Below, piece by piece: positions 47,035 through 59,375 of a stretch of DNA of 64,000 nt. Positions within the stretch are counted from its first letter, which is position 1; each line of letters starts with the position of its first letter. A model generated the notes under the pieces. The model did not search any database and had not been told where the DNA came from. It was given only the letters and a program-made list of their open reading frames with translations. A program made the position numbers and the translations under genes. This DNA comes from Ephemerocybe angulata. Taxonomy: Eukaryota; Basidiomycota; Agaricomycetes; Agaricales; Psathyrellaceae. The stretch is from positions 372,001 to 436,000 of the forward strand of contig JAACJK010000113.1 in assembly GCA_013368325.1 (NCBI GenBank). The letters run 5' to 3'.

Positions 47035-47532
47035 TAGACCTTTGAAAACGATATCACAATATCCACCTCTTCACTTTACAGAGGGAGAAGCCCTAATTCA
47101 ACTATACAAAGAAAACAAACTACATACCCGAGCCAGGTTGGGCGATTGATACATCTTAAGTCGATTATATGTACGATAGGAATGAAGGAACAGCAGTCGG
47201 ATTTTGGATTCCTCGCTTCGAGAGGGGTAAAGATGCGTGAGGTGGTCTCCGACCAGTTGATGAAGCCAATAAGCCGACGGGAATGAACCCAAATGGCTGG
47301 TGCATCGCAAGAAGGACTAGTCAACGGCCTAATTTTACAGAGTCTATTACAGCAAAGCTATTGGCTAATTTAGTGTACACGGCAGTTAGTTATGGATCCA
47401 TCACAACAACAGGGATGGGAAATAAAGAATGCAACGATTGAGGTAGTACAGTCAGATGTGTGTGCGATTCAGTCTAAGGTATGGGGTATACGCAGGTGGT
47501 ATATGGTCGTGCAGTCAATTAAAGATGGTTCT
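47035..47532. other. Intergenic, no gene seen
   Basis: A gap between two convergent genes; the sequence has no open frame of note. Confidence 0.6.
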
Positions 47533-49076
47533 CTACGAGTAGAACTCGTTATAGTTGCTATTCCCTGAATCTTCCGAAGCGGAGGAGGTCGAGTCACTAT
47601 CCTTGCTTAGATGCTTGTACGAGAGATGTCGCTTGTCGAGTTCTTTTACAATAAGTGAGTTCATGGCATCAGGGTTGTCCAGGTACACTAGAAGAATGAA
47701 GTCAGTGTGAAAGACTAGGTGGAAGAGGGGATGAGAGAACGCACAATGATGACCAGCGTTGTTGATAATATACATCTTGCCCTCGCCGTTCCCAGACTGT
47801 CTCAACTTCTCCACACTCTGCATGCCGCCGAGGGGGTCCATCCAGTCGTGGTCGCCATCTAGAAGGGAAGGGATTAGTGGCCAACTCTTGGTAGCCAAAG
47901 TTGCGACTCACAAACAAAGGTAACCGGGATCTTCAAAGCACCAATCCTATCGACAAGGGGCATCCTTGCATGAGCGCCGGGCTCCAACAGATGCGAAATA
48001 CAATACTCCCCGCTCCCCTTCGCCATCGTGATGTTCAGAATATAATCATGCAAGTCCCTCGTCTCCTCCTCATCCAAGCCCTGGAACCTCCGACTCGAGT
48101 ACTTCCCGACAAGCATGGGACCCCAAAACATCGACGATCTCACAATCTGAAACGGTGACCAACCTTCCTCCCACAGATACGTGAACACCTTCCTCCCAAG
48201 AGACTGCGGCTCGCCCTGTTTTGTATGTTTCTTCTGCCCCGCCCGCATCCCCTCGACCTTCTTCCCCGTCGCCGGCTCAGGCTTACTATCGTCCCTCCCC
48301 GGGTGCTCCGAGTGCTCATGCACACCCTCAGGGTCCGCCCCGTGGTCCGTCACCTCCCTCGCCACCTCCGTATAATTAGGGCCTCGCGGGACACCCGCAG
48401 GCGACAGCAGAATCAATTTCGTAACACGTTCCGGATGTCTGAGTGCATAGGCCACGCTCAGGTAGGCCCCCAGCGAGTGGCCGATAAGCGTCATGCGTTC
48501 GAGGCCCATGGATTGCCGCCAGTCCTCGAGCGCGTCGATGAAGAAGGACTCGGCTTCGTGCACGCGGCCAGGGATGTCGTCCCGCTTGGCTTTGATAGTG
48601 AAGGGCACCCGTGCACTGCGGCCCATGCCGAGCCAGTCGAGGGCATACACACTCGAGCGCCGCTGCTCAGCCCACCACGCCAGGGTCGGTATGTTGCGGA
48701 AGAAGAAGCCCATCCCTGCGCCGTACCCGTGCAGCAGGACAACGGGGCTGGGTGCGCTGGGCGAGACGTCGGGGTCATTCGACTTGATAGAGAGGGTGTT
48801 GAGGTAGTGTTTCGGCTTCGAGAGCGGCACGAGCGAGCTGGTGACGGAGATGGGGGCGTCGGGGGTGGTCGATGGCGGCTTGGAGTACTTGGAGAAGTAG
48901 GGAAGACGGAGCCACATGCGTTGCTCTGAGATCTCTGCCTGCCTCTGGCCGACGTTGAGCCACCAGCTGCGTATGCTCTGGCCGACCTTGGACGGGATTT
49001 GGGGCGCGGGGGGCGGCAGAGAAGTGATTGTGGAGATGGAGGGCGTCGAGCCCATCGCGGCGGACGACGAGCGCAT
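47533..49076 (-). CDS. ABHD4/ABHD5 (CGI-58)-type alpha/beta hydrolase
   Basis: Three exons (47912-49076, 47745-47858, 47533-47687) give 477 residues. Active-site elements are visible: PVVLLHGYGAGMGFF, TLIGHSLGAYLSVAYAL (nucleophile Ser), VTFVYGDHDWMDP (acid Asp) and NAGHHLYLDNP, where an HX4D motif of the ABHD4/5 group overlaps the catalytic His. Yeast members (Ict1, Cld1 and Ecm18) act as lysophosphatidic acid acyltransferase or cardiolipin deacylase, so phospholipid remodelling, perhaps mitochondrial, is likely. A charged, Lys/Glu-rich insert of roughly 60 residues (from VTDHGADPEGVHEH to KKHTKQGEPQSLG) splits the lid region. The gene diverges from the Cwc21-like gene (165 bp). Confidence 0.9.
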
Positions 49077-49241
49077 GAGGGAGGAGAGCAGGGCCAGTTT
49101 GGAGTTCAGTGGCTGCGGTGGGCTTTATTGCAGGCCGCCGCCGCCGTGCCGGGGCACTCGTCAGTCAGGGGCGTGGGAACGTCTGACCACGCAGCACTGC
49201 CGCTTTCGGGTCTTGCTCTGTCACATTTCTCGACAACGACC

Positions 49242-50746
49242 ATGTACAACGGAATCGGCCTGACGACTCCCCGCGGCAGGTGCGCAGGATCTCGCCATCT
49301 CATGATATCTTGATGTTCTGACTTTTCCGCAGCGGAACGAGCGGCTATGTCGTGCGCAACCTCTCCACATTGAGGAGCTACCAGAGTTCGTCCCAGCAGG
49401 ACAGGAACGCTGCATGGGACGCCGCACCCCCGAAACACAGGGAGCCCGACCAGGGCATCCTCGACCATGAGAGGAAGCGGGCAGTCGAAGTAAAGTGCTT
49501 GGAGCTGCAGCTCAAGCTGGAAGACGACGAGTACGTTCCTAGACAAGTTACAGCTAATTCCTTTCCTTACACGCATTCCAGAGTCGACGAGGCAGAAATC
49601 GAAAAGCAAGTCTCCGCCCTCCGCGAAAAACTCCTCGCAAGCCTCTCCGCCTCGCAGACAAACGCCCGCTCGCTCAAACCCTCTGACACACATGCCCTTG
49701 CCGCCGCCAAGAAAGTGGAGCTTGAAAAGATGGCGCGCGCCCTCGGCACCCGCACCGACTACCAAGAGGGCGACTCTTTCGACCGCGAAAAGCAGGAAGA
49801 GAACCGCCTCAAGCGCATTGCAGAGCGTGAGGACCGCGACCGGCGCCGAACAGACGACAGGCGCAAGATGGAGGAGCAAAAGAAGCGCTGGGAGGACGAG
49901 CGCCTCAAGCGTGGTCCCAGGAACGACAACCGCGGCATGCCCCCGCCACCGCTCCCCACAGGACCCAGGGGTGGCCCCCCACCAAGGGACCGCGACGACG
50001 GCTACCGCCGCCGCTCTCCTCCCCCAGCACGGTCCAGGGACGCCGAAATGCGCTCGCGATCGCGCTCTCCCCCACCCCGATCGGCGAGGAAACGCTCCCC
50101 CTCCCGTTCGCCTTCCCGCTCGCGGTCCCCCAGATCCCCCGGCTACGCGCCGAACAAGCGCCGTGCCGTGCCCCCGGGCAGATCTGCCTCACCCCCCACG
50201 AGGCGCTCGCGCTCCCCCATCCGCCGCGGTGGTGGACGCAGGCACCCCGACTCGCCTTCCCGCTCTCGCTCCCCGCGCCGCCGTAGTCGCTCCTCCTCCC
50301 GCTCTTCCTCCTCAGGCTCCTCCCGGTCTGACTCACGGTCCCGAACACCCTCCCGCTCGCGCTCGCCCTACGACAGGAGGCGGGGCATGTCTCCACCCCC
50401 CTCGAGTGCGCGCAAGCCCCCAGTGCCCGTCCCGACGCCTGGGTACACTCGCGAGCGCGATGCGCGGGACCGCCGCGAAGTGCCCCCGCATTTGCAGCGT
50501 GGCTCGCCACCTCCACGAGGCGGGCCTTCTGGTGCGCGGGTTGGGCAGCCATTTAGGTCTCGTGATGGAGATAGGGACAGGCAGAGGTCACCTCCACCCA
50601 GGAGGCGAGCGTCTGTGTCTCCCCCGCCGAGGGGACGGACTCCAGAGAAGAGGTCCGGCGGGAGGGGAAGGAGTGCGAGCAGTGGGACGGGCAGTTCAAT
50701 GAGTGTTAGCGAGGGGAGCAGGAGCAGGAGTAGGAGCAGGGATTAG
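49242..50746 (+). CDS. Cwc21/SRRM2-type splicing factor with RS domain
   Basis: Three exons (49242-49279, 49333-49530, 49582-50746) give 466 residues. The N-terminus MYNGIGLTTPRGSGTSGYVV is the invariant start of the Cwc21/SRRM2 family, and ILDHERKRAVEVKCLELQ is the cwf21 domain, which contacts the catalytic spliceosome through Prp8 and Snu114. A Glu/Arg-rich coiled coil follows, then a long Arg/Ser domain (SRSRSPPPRSARKRSPSRS and similar) with no fixed fold. Yeast Cwc21 is short, so this longer, RS-bearing form is the animal-like layout. The frames antisense and +1 to the RS repeats are also open and must not be mistaken for genes. Confidence 0.92.
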
Positions 50747-51448
50747 GGCTGGAGCCTGGGTGATTGCGATGGGTGCTCCAAAAGTTATGTCTAGGTATAC
50801 CAACTTCATTTTGCGTGAAGCGCTCGCTTGAGTTTCGTGGCGCCAAGCTCGGCTATGTTTCGAGTCTAGAGCTTGTTCGAAGAGGGCATTGCCATGTGAA
50901 TGTGCTGTCCAAGCAATCTTTGCTGTGAGGAGAGCTGTAGTTCCTTTCATTAACTAGACTTTTGAGCTGTAGTCAATCTCCAAACATAGCTGTGAACTCC
51001 AACGTTTACTCCTAGCCTCTCAGAGGTATAAAAGTGGGAGTCGCCAAGGTACCCAAGGCTCAAGTCTACCCCATCGTCCGATCCCCCGAAACCCACAACG
51101 CCGAGGACGATTCAAGAAGGAGAAGGGCAGATCTTCCTGTATCGGGTTATCTGATAAGATAAATATTTTCAACCCATCAAACAGACCCAGCGCCTACCCC
51201 CATCCTCACCCCATTCCTACTCGCTCTCCCAGGTCTGTTCACATCCGAGTCATACTCCTGGAATCCCACATACTGACTCACCGCCCTCCCTCCTTCCTCT
51301 GCACGGATAAATTGGCTGCAGGGCAATAATCCCTCCCCAGGCTTTCTTCGGGTTCCCATCCCTGAATTCCACGCCACACCCTCCCGTTCTTCACCTCTGC
51401 TCTATCTATCCAGGACTCTCATAGACTTAATTTCTTGAATACTCCAAG
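50747..51448. other. Intergenic, no gene seen
   Basis: 3' flank of the splicing factor gene and promoter of the acetylornithine aminotransferase. No coding signal; a pyrimidine-rich leader lies just before 51449. Confidence 0.6.
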
Positions 51449-53382
<1,934 letters not shown>

Positions 53383-53514
53383 TTAGTCACATTAATGGAG
53401 ATCAGGTGATCGGTAATTGTGAAGCGCTGATTGGCCGACCGGAAAAGTTAGGCCGAGCGACATATAATCCCGGGAACTCGCCCTCTCCGATTTTCACTCT
53501 CTCCTCCCCCCGTC

Positions 53515-55797
53515 ATGGACAAACTCCAGTCCTTCACCAGGTTCAAGAAGGCCTGCCCCTATCTGGGCAGGACGAAGACCTCGACCCTGCGCAACCTCTC
53601 GACCAGCTCGTCGCCCCGCTTCCCGTCGCTGTCCGCCCTCACCGAGCGCGCCACGAAGTGCCCCGTCATGGGCCCCGCCCTCAACGTCCGATCCAAGGAA
53701 ATCGTCGCAGGCTACGCCAGCGTCGCGGGCAACATCGACGTCGACAAGATCCACAAGGAGAAGGGCGTCGTCCCCCCGCCCGGCGCGACCGTCGAGATGT
53801 GCCCCCACGCATCCGCCGCCAGAGCCGCCGCGAGAATGGCCGAGGATCTGGCGGCCGCCGCTGCGAAGAAGAAGGCCCCCAAGGCCGCTGCTGCTGAGCA
53901 CCCCAAGCCCGGCGCTGCTACCACCAAGGAGGCGGCTGCCGCTGCCGCCGCCGCGGGCTGCCCTTTCCACCAGAAGGCTGCTGCTGACGCAAAGGCGGCC
54001 GCTGCACCCCCGGCGGCCGCAGAGGCCAAGGCAACCAAGTCTCACACCGGCTTCAACTACGAAAAGTTCTACGTGGAGGAGCTCGACAAGAAGCACAAGG
54101 ACAAGTCCTACCGCTACTTCAACAACATCAACCGTCTCGCGCAAAAGTTCCCGGTTGCGCACACCGCTCGCGTGACCGATGAAGTCGAGGTTTGGTGCGC
54201 CAATGACTATTTGGGCATGGGGAACAACCCCGTGGTCCTCGAAACTATGCAGTACGTGTCACCCCGCATTTTCAATGCTCCCGCCTATAAAACATTTGAT
54301 TTTCTTCAGTCGCACACTTGACAAGTACGGCCATGGGGCTGGCGGTACCCGGAACATTGCTGGCAACGGTGCCATGCACCTTGCCCTCGAACAGGAACTC
54401 GCGAACCTCCACCGGAAGCCCGCTGCCCTCGTCTTCTCCTCCTGCTACGTGGCTAATGATGCTACCCTCTCGACCCTCGGCTCCAAACTCCCCGGCTGCG
54501 TTTACTTCTCCGACAACATGAACCACGCTTCTATGATCCAAGGCATGAGACACTCGGGTGCTAAGCGCGAGATCTTCAAGCACAACGACCTCGTGGACCT
54601 CGAAGCAAAGCTGGCCAAGTACCCCAAGGACACCCCTAAGATTATCGCGTTTGAGAGCGTCTACTCTATGTGCGGCAGCATTGGACCGATCAAGGAGATT
54701 TGTGACCTGGCAGACAAGTATAGTGCTTTGACTTTCTTGGACGAGGTGCACGCCGTCGGTCTCTACGGACCCCGCGGTGCTGGCGTTGCTGAACACTTGG
54801 ACTACGATGCTCACCTGGCTGCTGGACAAAGCGGTGAAGCCATCCCCGGCTCCGTCATGGATCGTATTGACATCATCACTGGTGCGTTCCCCGGCTTCTC
54901 CAGAGCCAGTCAGAGGTCTTACATTTTACAACAGGTACTCTCGGCAAGTCATACGGCGCTGTTGGTGGATATATCGCTGGTTCGGATGACTTTGTCGACA
55001 TGGTTAGGTCCTATGCCCCCGGTTTCATCTTCACGACATCTCTACCCCCCTCAACTATAGCCGGTGCTCGTGCCAGCGTGGCGTACCAGAAGCACTATGT
55101 CGGTGATCGTCAGCTGAAGCAAGTCAACGTCCGCACCGTCAAGGATAAGATGTCCGCCCTCGATATCCCCGTCATCCCCGGCCCCTCGCACATCGTCCCT
55201 GTCCTCGTCGGCGACCCAGAGCTCGCCAAGGCTGCCTCTGACAAGCTGCTCGGCGAACACGACATCTACGTCCAGGCTATCAACTACCCTACTGTTGCGC
55301 GCGGCGAAGAGCGTTTGCGCTTCACCGTCACCCCCCGCCACACCGTCGAGCAGATGGACCGTCTCGTCAAAGCCGTCGACCAGGTCTTCACTGAGCTACA
55401 GATCAATCGCCTCGCGGACTGGAAGCGCCTTGGTGGCCGTGCGGATGTCGGCGTCGAGGGCAAACCGGAGTATGTGGAGCCTATCTGGACTGACAACCAG
55501 ATCGGAATCGCCGACGGCAGCGTCCCGCGGACGCTGAGGAACGGGGAGAAGCCGGTTGTGGACGCCAAGGCTGTGAGCGCTGCAAGGAATATCTTCAATA
55601 ACTTGCTGGGCACGGTTGAGGGCAAGCTCCAGGCGAACAGGACGGTCGTGAATGCGGAGGGCGGCGTGGAGCTTGTTACGAGCACTGTGACGACTAAGGG
55701 GGAGATGAGGAAGAGCGGTGTTGCGTTGCCGATTGTGGGGAGGATGGAGGGCGAGGTGAGCCAGGAGGCGGTTGAGGCATCGGCTCCGTCTTCGTAA
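53515..55797 (+). CDS. HEM1: 5-aminolevulinate synthase, mitochondrial
   Basis: Three exons (53515-54251, 54310-54881, 54935-55797) give 723 residues. This enzyme condenses glycine and succinyl-CoA, the first step of haem synthesis. The catalytic domain shows [74 protein letters not shown] and [12 protein letters not shown] with the PLP Lys, then [10 protein letters not shown]. The N-terminal 200 residues hold a mitochondrial presequence and four Cys-Pro motifs (C14, C49, C96 and C149), the form of haem regulatory motifs, plus an Ala-rich linker. The C-terminal tail past residue ~640 extends beyond the core. Confidence 0.96.
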
Positions 55798-56986
55798 GCA
55801 AACTGCCGGCCCTTCTTCCCCTTCGTGCTTCCCTTCATTCTTTGATTAGCCGCTATGGCTTTTGATTACCCCCCTGCAATGGTTTGTATCGCCATTTCTT
55901 TTTCAGTGTATTTTTCGGAACACAGTGTGCATGTTGTTTGTTGGCTTGGTTTATTAGAAAACCCGTGTGTGTTCAAGTGGATATCCTGTACTTGTTGAAC
56001 ATTGTCAGTTGTGGAGATGATGATGAAGTTGAATGTATTTGGCGTGTGGATACGCGCGTGCTCTTCTTCCTGTGGTCCTTGAGTTCGTTAGGTCGTGTGA
56101 TATGTAGTCAGTCAATGCACAGGTGAAATGAAGCCGAAGGCGGGAGCGCTCAACGAACTCCCTAGCTTTCAGTATGTGTTTTTCTGGGGGCATGCATCTC
56201 TGGGGGCCAGTGCTTTGGTGTTTGTCATTAGGAAGATCTGTCCAGCCTCGTCGATCAGCTCGAGAGCATAATCCGCTCAATTCCCAGTGGAGGAGTTTGG
56301 GCCGGGATGGCACTCCTTCTTTTAGCGCCAATTTAAATCGCAAATACATTTTCATTTCAGCTCGAGCGCAAACACTACAAAACGGGCCAACAGGGACCCA
56401 CAAAGCATTCGGCCGTTGCTCAAGGTTCCCCGTCCCCTTGCCGATCCAATTTTCCAAGGTCCCTGATGTAGGCGCCCGTCGAGATTAATATGACAGCTCG
56501 AAACTGAGTCTCCAAACGGCCCTTCCTTTTCGAGGCACATCACTGACGGTGCATCCAGGTGTTACTCTACCTTAATCAAAAACGTAACCACATTGAAGAT
56601 GAAAGGTGCTTTTAAAACACACTTCTCCAAAAAGATGGAGAGAGGATTCAAGGCGACGGACTTAGACGCTCACCGTCCTACTATAGTGTCGCAAAGACAA
56701 GACTTGCTCGCAGAAATTGAAGGGATCACTCTCATACAATCGTGGTAGATAGCGCAAGATAAACCATATCGGAGACGTTTATCGATGTAAGAAGGGGATG
56801 GAATCTGGAGGATGCATCATTGGGCGCTTATTTATGTTACGAGAAGCGCTCAGAGCTCGGCCAGGGTCTTGAGCTTGATGCATCGATGATGGAAACCTGC
56901 GCCATCGCAAGTCAGACAGAGATTCGTAAAGCAGGAACAGATACGTGAAACAGTTTAACTACCGACCATCGCCCGGACTCCAATGC
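55798..56986. other. Intergenic, no gene seen
   Basis: The 3' flank of the haem gene and the 3' side of the SET gene. No frame combines with splice sites to a protein, and no repeats stand out. Confidence 0.55.
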
Positions 56987-58345
56987 CTAAGTAACAACTC
57001 TAAAGGACATCTTTTTAAACAGCGCCCTGGCAGCTGGAAACGTAAGGTAAGCCTGCCCCCTCTTACTGCACAGCTCTGCGTTCTCCACGTCTTGAATGTT
57101 CGTATACAACATCTCCAGCGTGAACCAGACCTGCATAAAGCGAGGCTCATTGTCCAACCCCTCTTTCTCCAAGGCTTCTTTCAGCTGTATGATGGTAGGA
57201 AGCGAAGCTTTTGCCTGGGCCATTGACAGCAGTTTTGCAGAATGGCCTGGAAGGCTATCAATGAGGAGGCCAAAATCGAGTCGAAGCTTATCCGTCTCCT
57301 GGGTCGCGTCGGTGCATGCAGAGCAGCGGCAAACAAACTTGTAGCGCCCAAAACCCTGCCTGCGATGAGTACGTGTCGCAGTTGCTGGGACATACGAGAG
57401 GTAAATCTGGTCTCCCGCTTTGATGTCACGCATCGCGGTATACGATAGATTGAAAGTATCGGGGTCAAAGTGGAAAACGGCGTTCGCAGTGCAGCTGTAA
57501 GCAACAGTTTCATGAGTAATAAGTATCTATCCCCGCAGGGCATGGGGCAGTTTGCACGCACCTATGATTTATACGCGCTCCGACCCTTGGGATTCCAAGA
57601 TACCCTTTCCCAAAGTTCAAGCCACCCGGCTCGTCCATCTGGAGGTTCATCGCATTAGAGACCAGTCTGCTGATCCAAGGCCTCTTCACCGCATCGTCCA
57701 TGCTGATATCGCAGAGGGCCTTAAGGCCTTTCTATCCTCCTCGGTCATACGATCGAGTGCGCGCTGGAGTATCTTCTCCCCTTCGTCCATACAGGCCTCA
57801 TGCCACGCCGCGGGCGTGAGTCCTGATCTCGGGATCATGAAAGCTTCACCAATATTCTTCGGCAGGACAACGAGAGGCTTCTCAACGAGGAATGTTTCCG
57901 CGAAAGGGATGTCGACGGTTGCAAAGAGGCCTTTACCCATGCCTGCGGTGTCTCGTACAGCGTATTTGATCGGGATTGTTGTCGGAGTGGGGAGCGATAT
58001 GTTTGGCTGTTGAAGGATGAACGCTTTTGTGCTGGGCGTCGTCACCATCTGGCACGATTGCGACCCCTTGGATGGTATGGTCGTGATGATGGCCGATTGC
58101 TTCAGGACTGCATTTGCTTGTATTATATCATCTTCAGAGCGAGAGACTGGTAGGAACCACCAAATGCATACGAAATGAGTTAGGAATCAGGTACGACGTG
58201 GAATTGCCCCACCTTTAGCTCCGGCTGCCTGGCTCGCTGAGGCTGCAGTAAAGGCCTTGGTCTCTCCTCTGGCCAGTGGAGGGGCCTTCGGGGGGCTTTC
58301 AAGAGCGCTACGAGCCTTCTTGGTGTTAAGAAATCCTCGCTTCAT
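56987..58345 (-). pseudogene. SET-domain protein, frameshifted copy
   Basis: Three exons (58213-58345, 57562-58146, 56987-57495) carry a SET family protein: N-terminus MKRGFLNTKKARSALES, IKYAVRDTAGMGKGLFATVD, NFGKGYLGIPRVGARINH joined to SCTANAVFHFDPDTFN, ITAMRDIKAGDQIYLSYV and the Cys-rich post-SET CRCSACTDATQETDKL. One base is missing in exon 2, within GGCCTTAAGGCC at 57717-57728: the protein frame 5' of it reads EDRKAL and that 3' of it is in the next frame. Exon phases sum to one base short too. So it is either a pseudogene or a sequencing error. A TATAAAA box sits 63-69 bp before the ATG (58408-58414). The SET fold methylates lysine; target unknown. Confidence 0.75.
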
Positions 58346-59375
58346 GAGGTAGAGAGTTAAGGGTCTGGATTTCAGTTATGGGGCCCTTTTCAGTTTTGGA
58401 AGCAGGGTTTTATAGAGACTGCGAGGAAGGCCGGCGAAGTGCGAGCAGCTGCAAGTTTAGAGTTAAGCTTCGAGTGGCTTCGCCAGATACCGGCCATGAT
58501 GTCAGTCCTGTTCTCTAGCCGCCTTCTGCTTGCAGAATCCCATTAAAGCATCGCCGCATTGCAGCAGCCTGGCGGGTACAAGATGGATTCTGGAAGCCTT
58601 TGACCGAGAGACGACCATTAAGGAGAGCGATATTACGTTTGCAGAAACCTGGTCAGGATGAAGAAAGGGTATTGTTTTGGACCAGTTCTTCGGCAGTTTT
58701 AGTCTTCCACGAAGACCAGAGTTGACAAGTAGGGTGTTCGAGTTGGTTTTGAGATGGAGGTCAAGAGTCGAGCGCTCCCAGTGCCACACCGGCTACTTTT
58801 GGATCGTTGATCCCCACGCTCCGCCTTTCTCACGCACGTACTAGTCCACCACCACTAGTCACGGTTTTCCCATCCTCTCCCGATTGGGCTCATCCTGTAG
58901 CCTGAAGCTCCTCTTGGGCTGTCACTGGGTTGCCTACTTCGAAGCCGAAGGCTTTAAGTTTGTGTCGGCCTCGTTGAGTAAGTTGATAGGGGTCCGTTGA
59001 CTGAGCTTGAGGTTTCGGGTCTACGGCATATCCGTTGCGGTATGTTGTGCGGTTCTTCTTCTCCAATAGTGGAGGACGAGGCACTAGCAAAGTGCTGGTG
59101 CTATTTGGCGTGGGTGGGGGAGTGGAGGGGAAGAGCGAGAGCGCCTCGATGTTGGTCCTGCGCGATTTCGATGTACGGGCGGTTGGCGTCGTTCGCCCGC
59201 CACAGGTAGCCACAGGTCTGGGCCGCGACATGACCTTTGAGGTACTTGGGTGCGACCTTCCTCGGTAGAAGAATTATATACCAGGATCGAGAATTACAAA
59301 AGGAAGTCCGCAATGAATGGAACTGGAAATGAATGAAGAAATCGTGAGTATGTAGTAGTGGACTGTTCCATGAAG
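58346..59375. other. Intergenic with one doubtful short frame
   Basis: A minus-strand frame at 58890-59231 (113 codons from an ATG, containing RKNRTTYRNGYAVDPK-like basic sequence and a KAFGFEVGNP segment) is open but shares no recognisable motif, and the +1 frame beside it is also open. I do not call it a gene. The SET promoter TATA lies at the left end. Confidence 0.35.
58408..58414 (-). promoter_or_regulatory. TATA box of the minus-strand SET gene
   Basis: TTTTATA on the plus strand reads TATAAAA on the minus strand, centred about 66 bp upstream of the ATG at 58345, a normal core-promoter distance for fungi. Confidence 0.45.

Noticed and set aside
49692..50702. A 336-codon frame on the plus strand and a 215-codon frame on the minus strand
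   Set aside because: Both shadow the Arg/Ser repeats of the Cwc21/SRRM2-type gene, which stay open in several frames.
53494..54162. A 222-codon minus-strand frame
   Set aside because: It is antisense to the Ala-rich leader of 5-aminolevulinate synthase and has no motifs of its own.
58890..59231. A possible 113-residue minus-strand gene
   Set aside because: It starts with ATG but shows no family motif, and the neighbouring frame is equally open; left as a note only.
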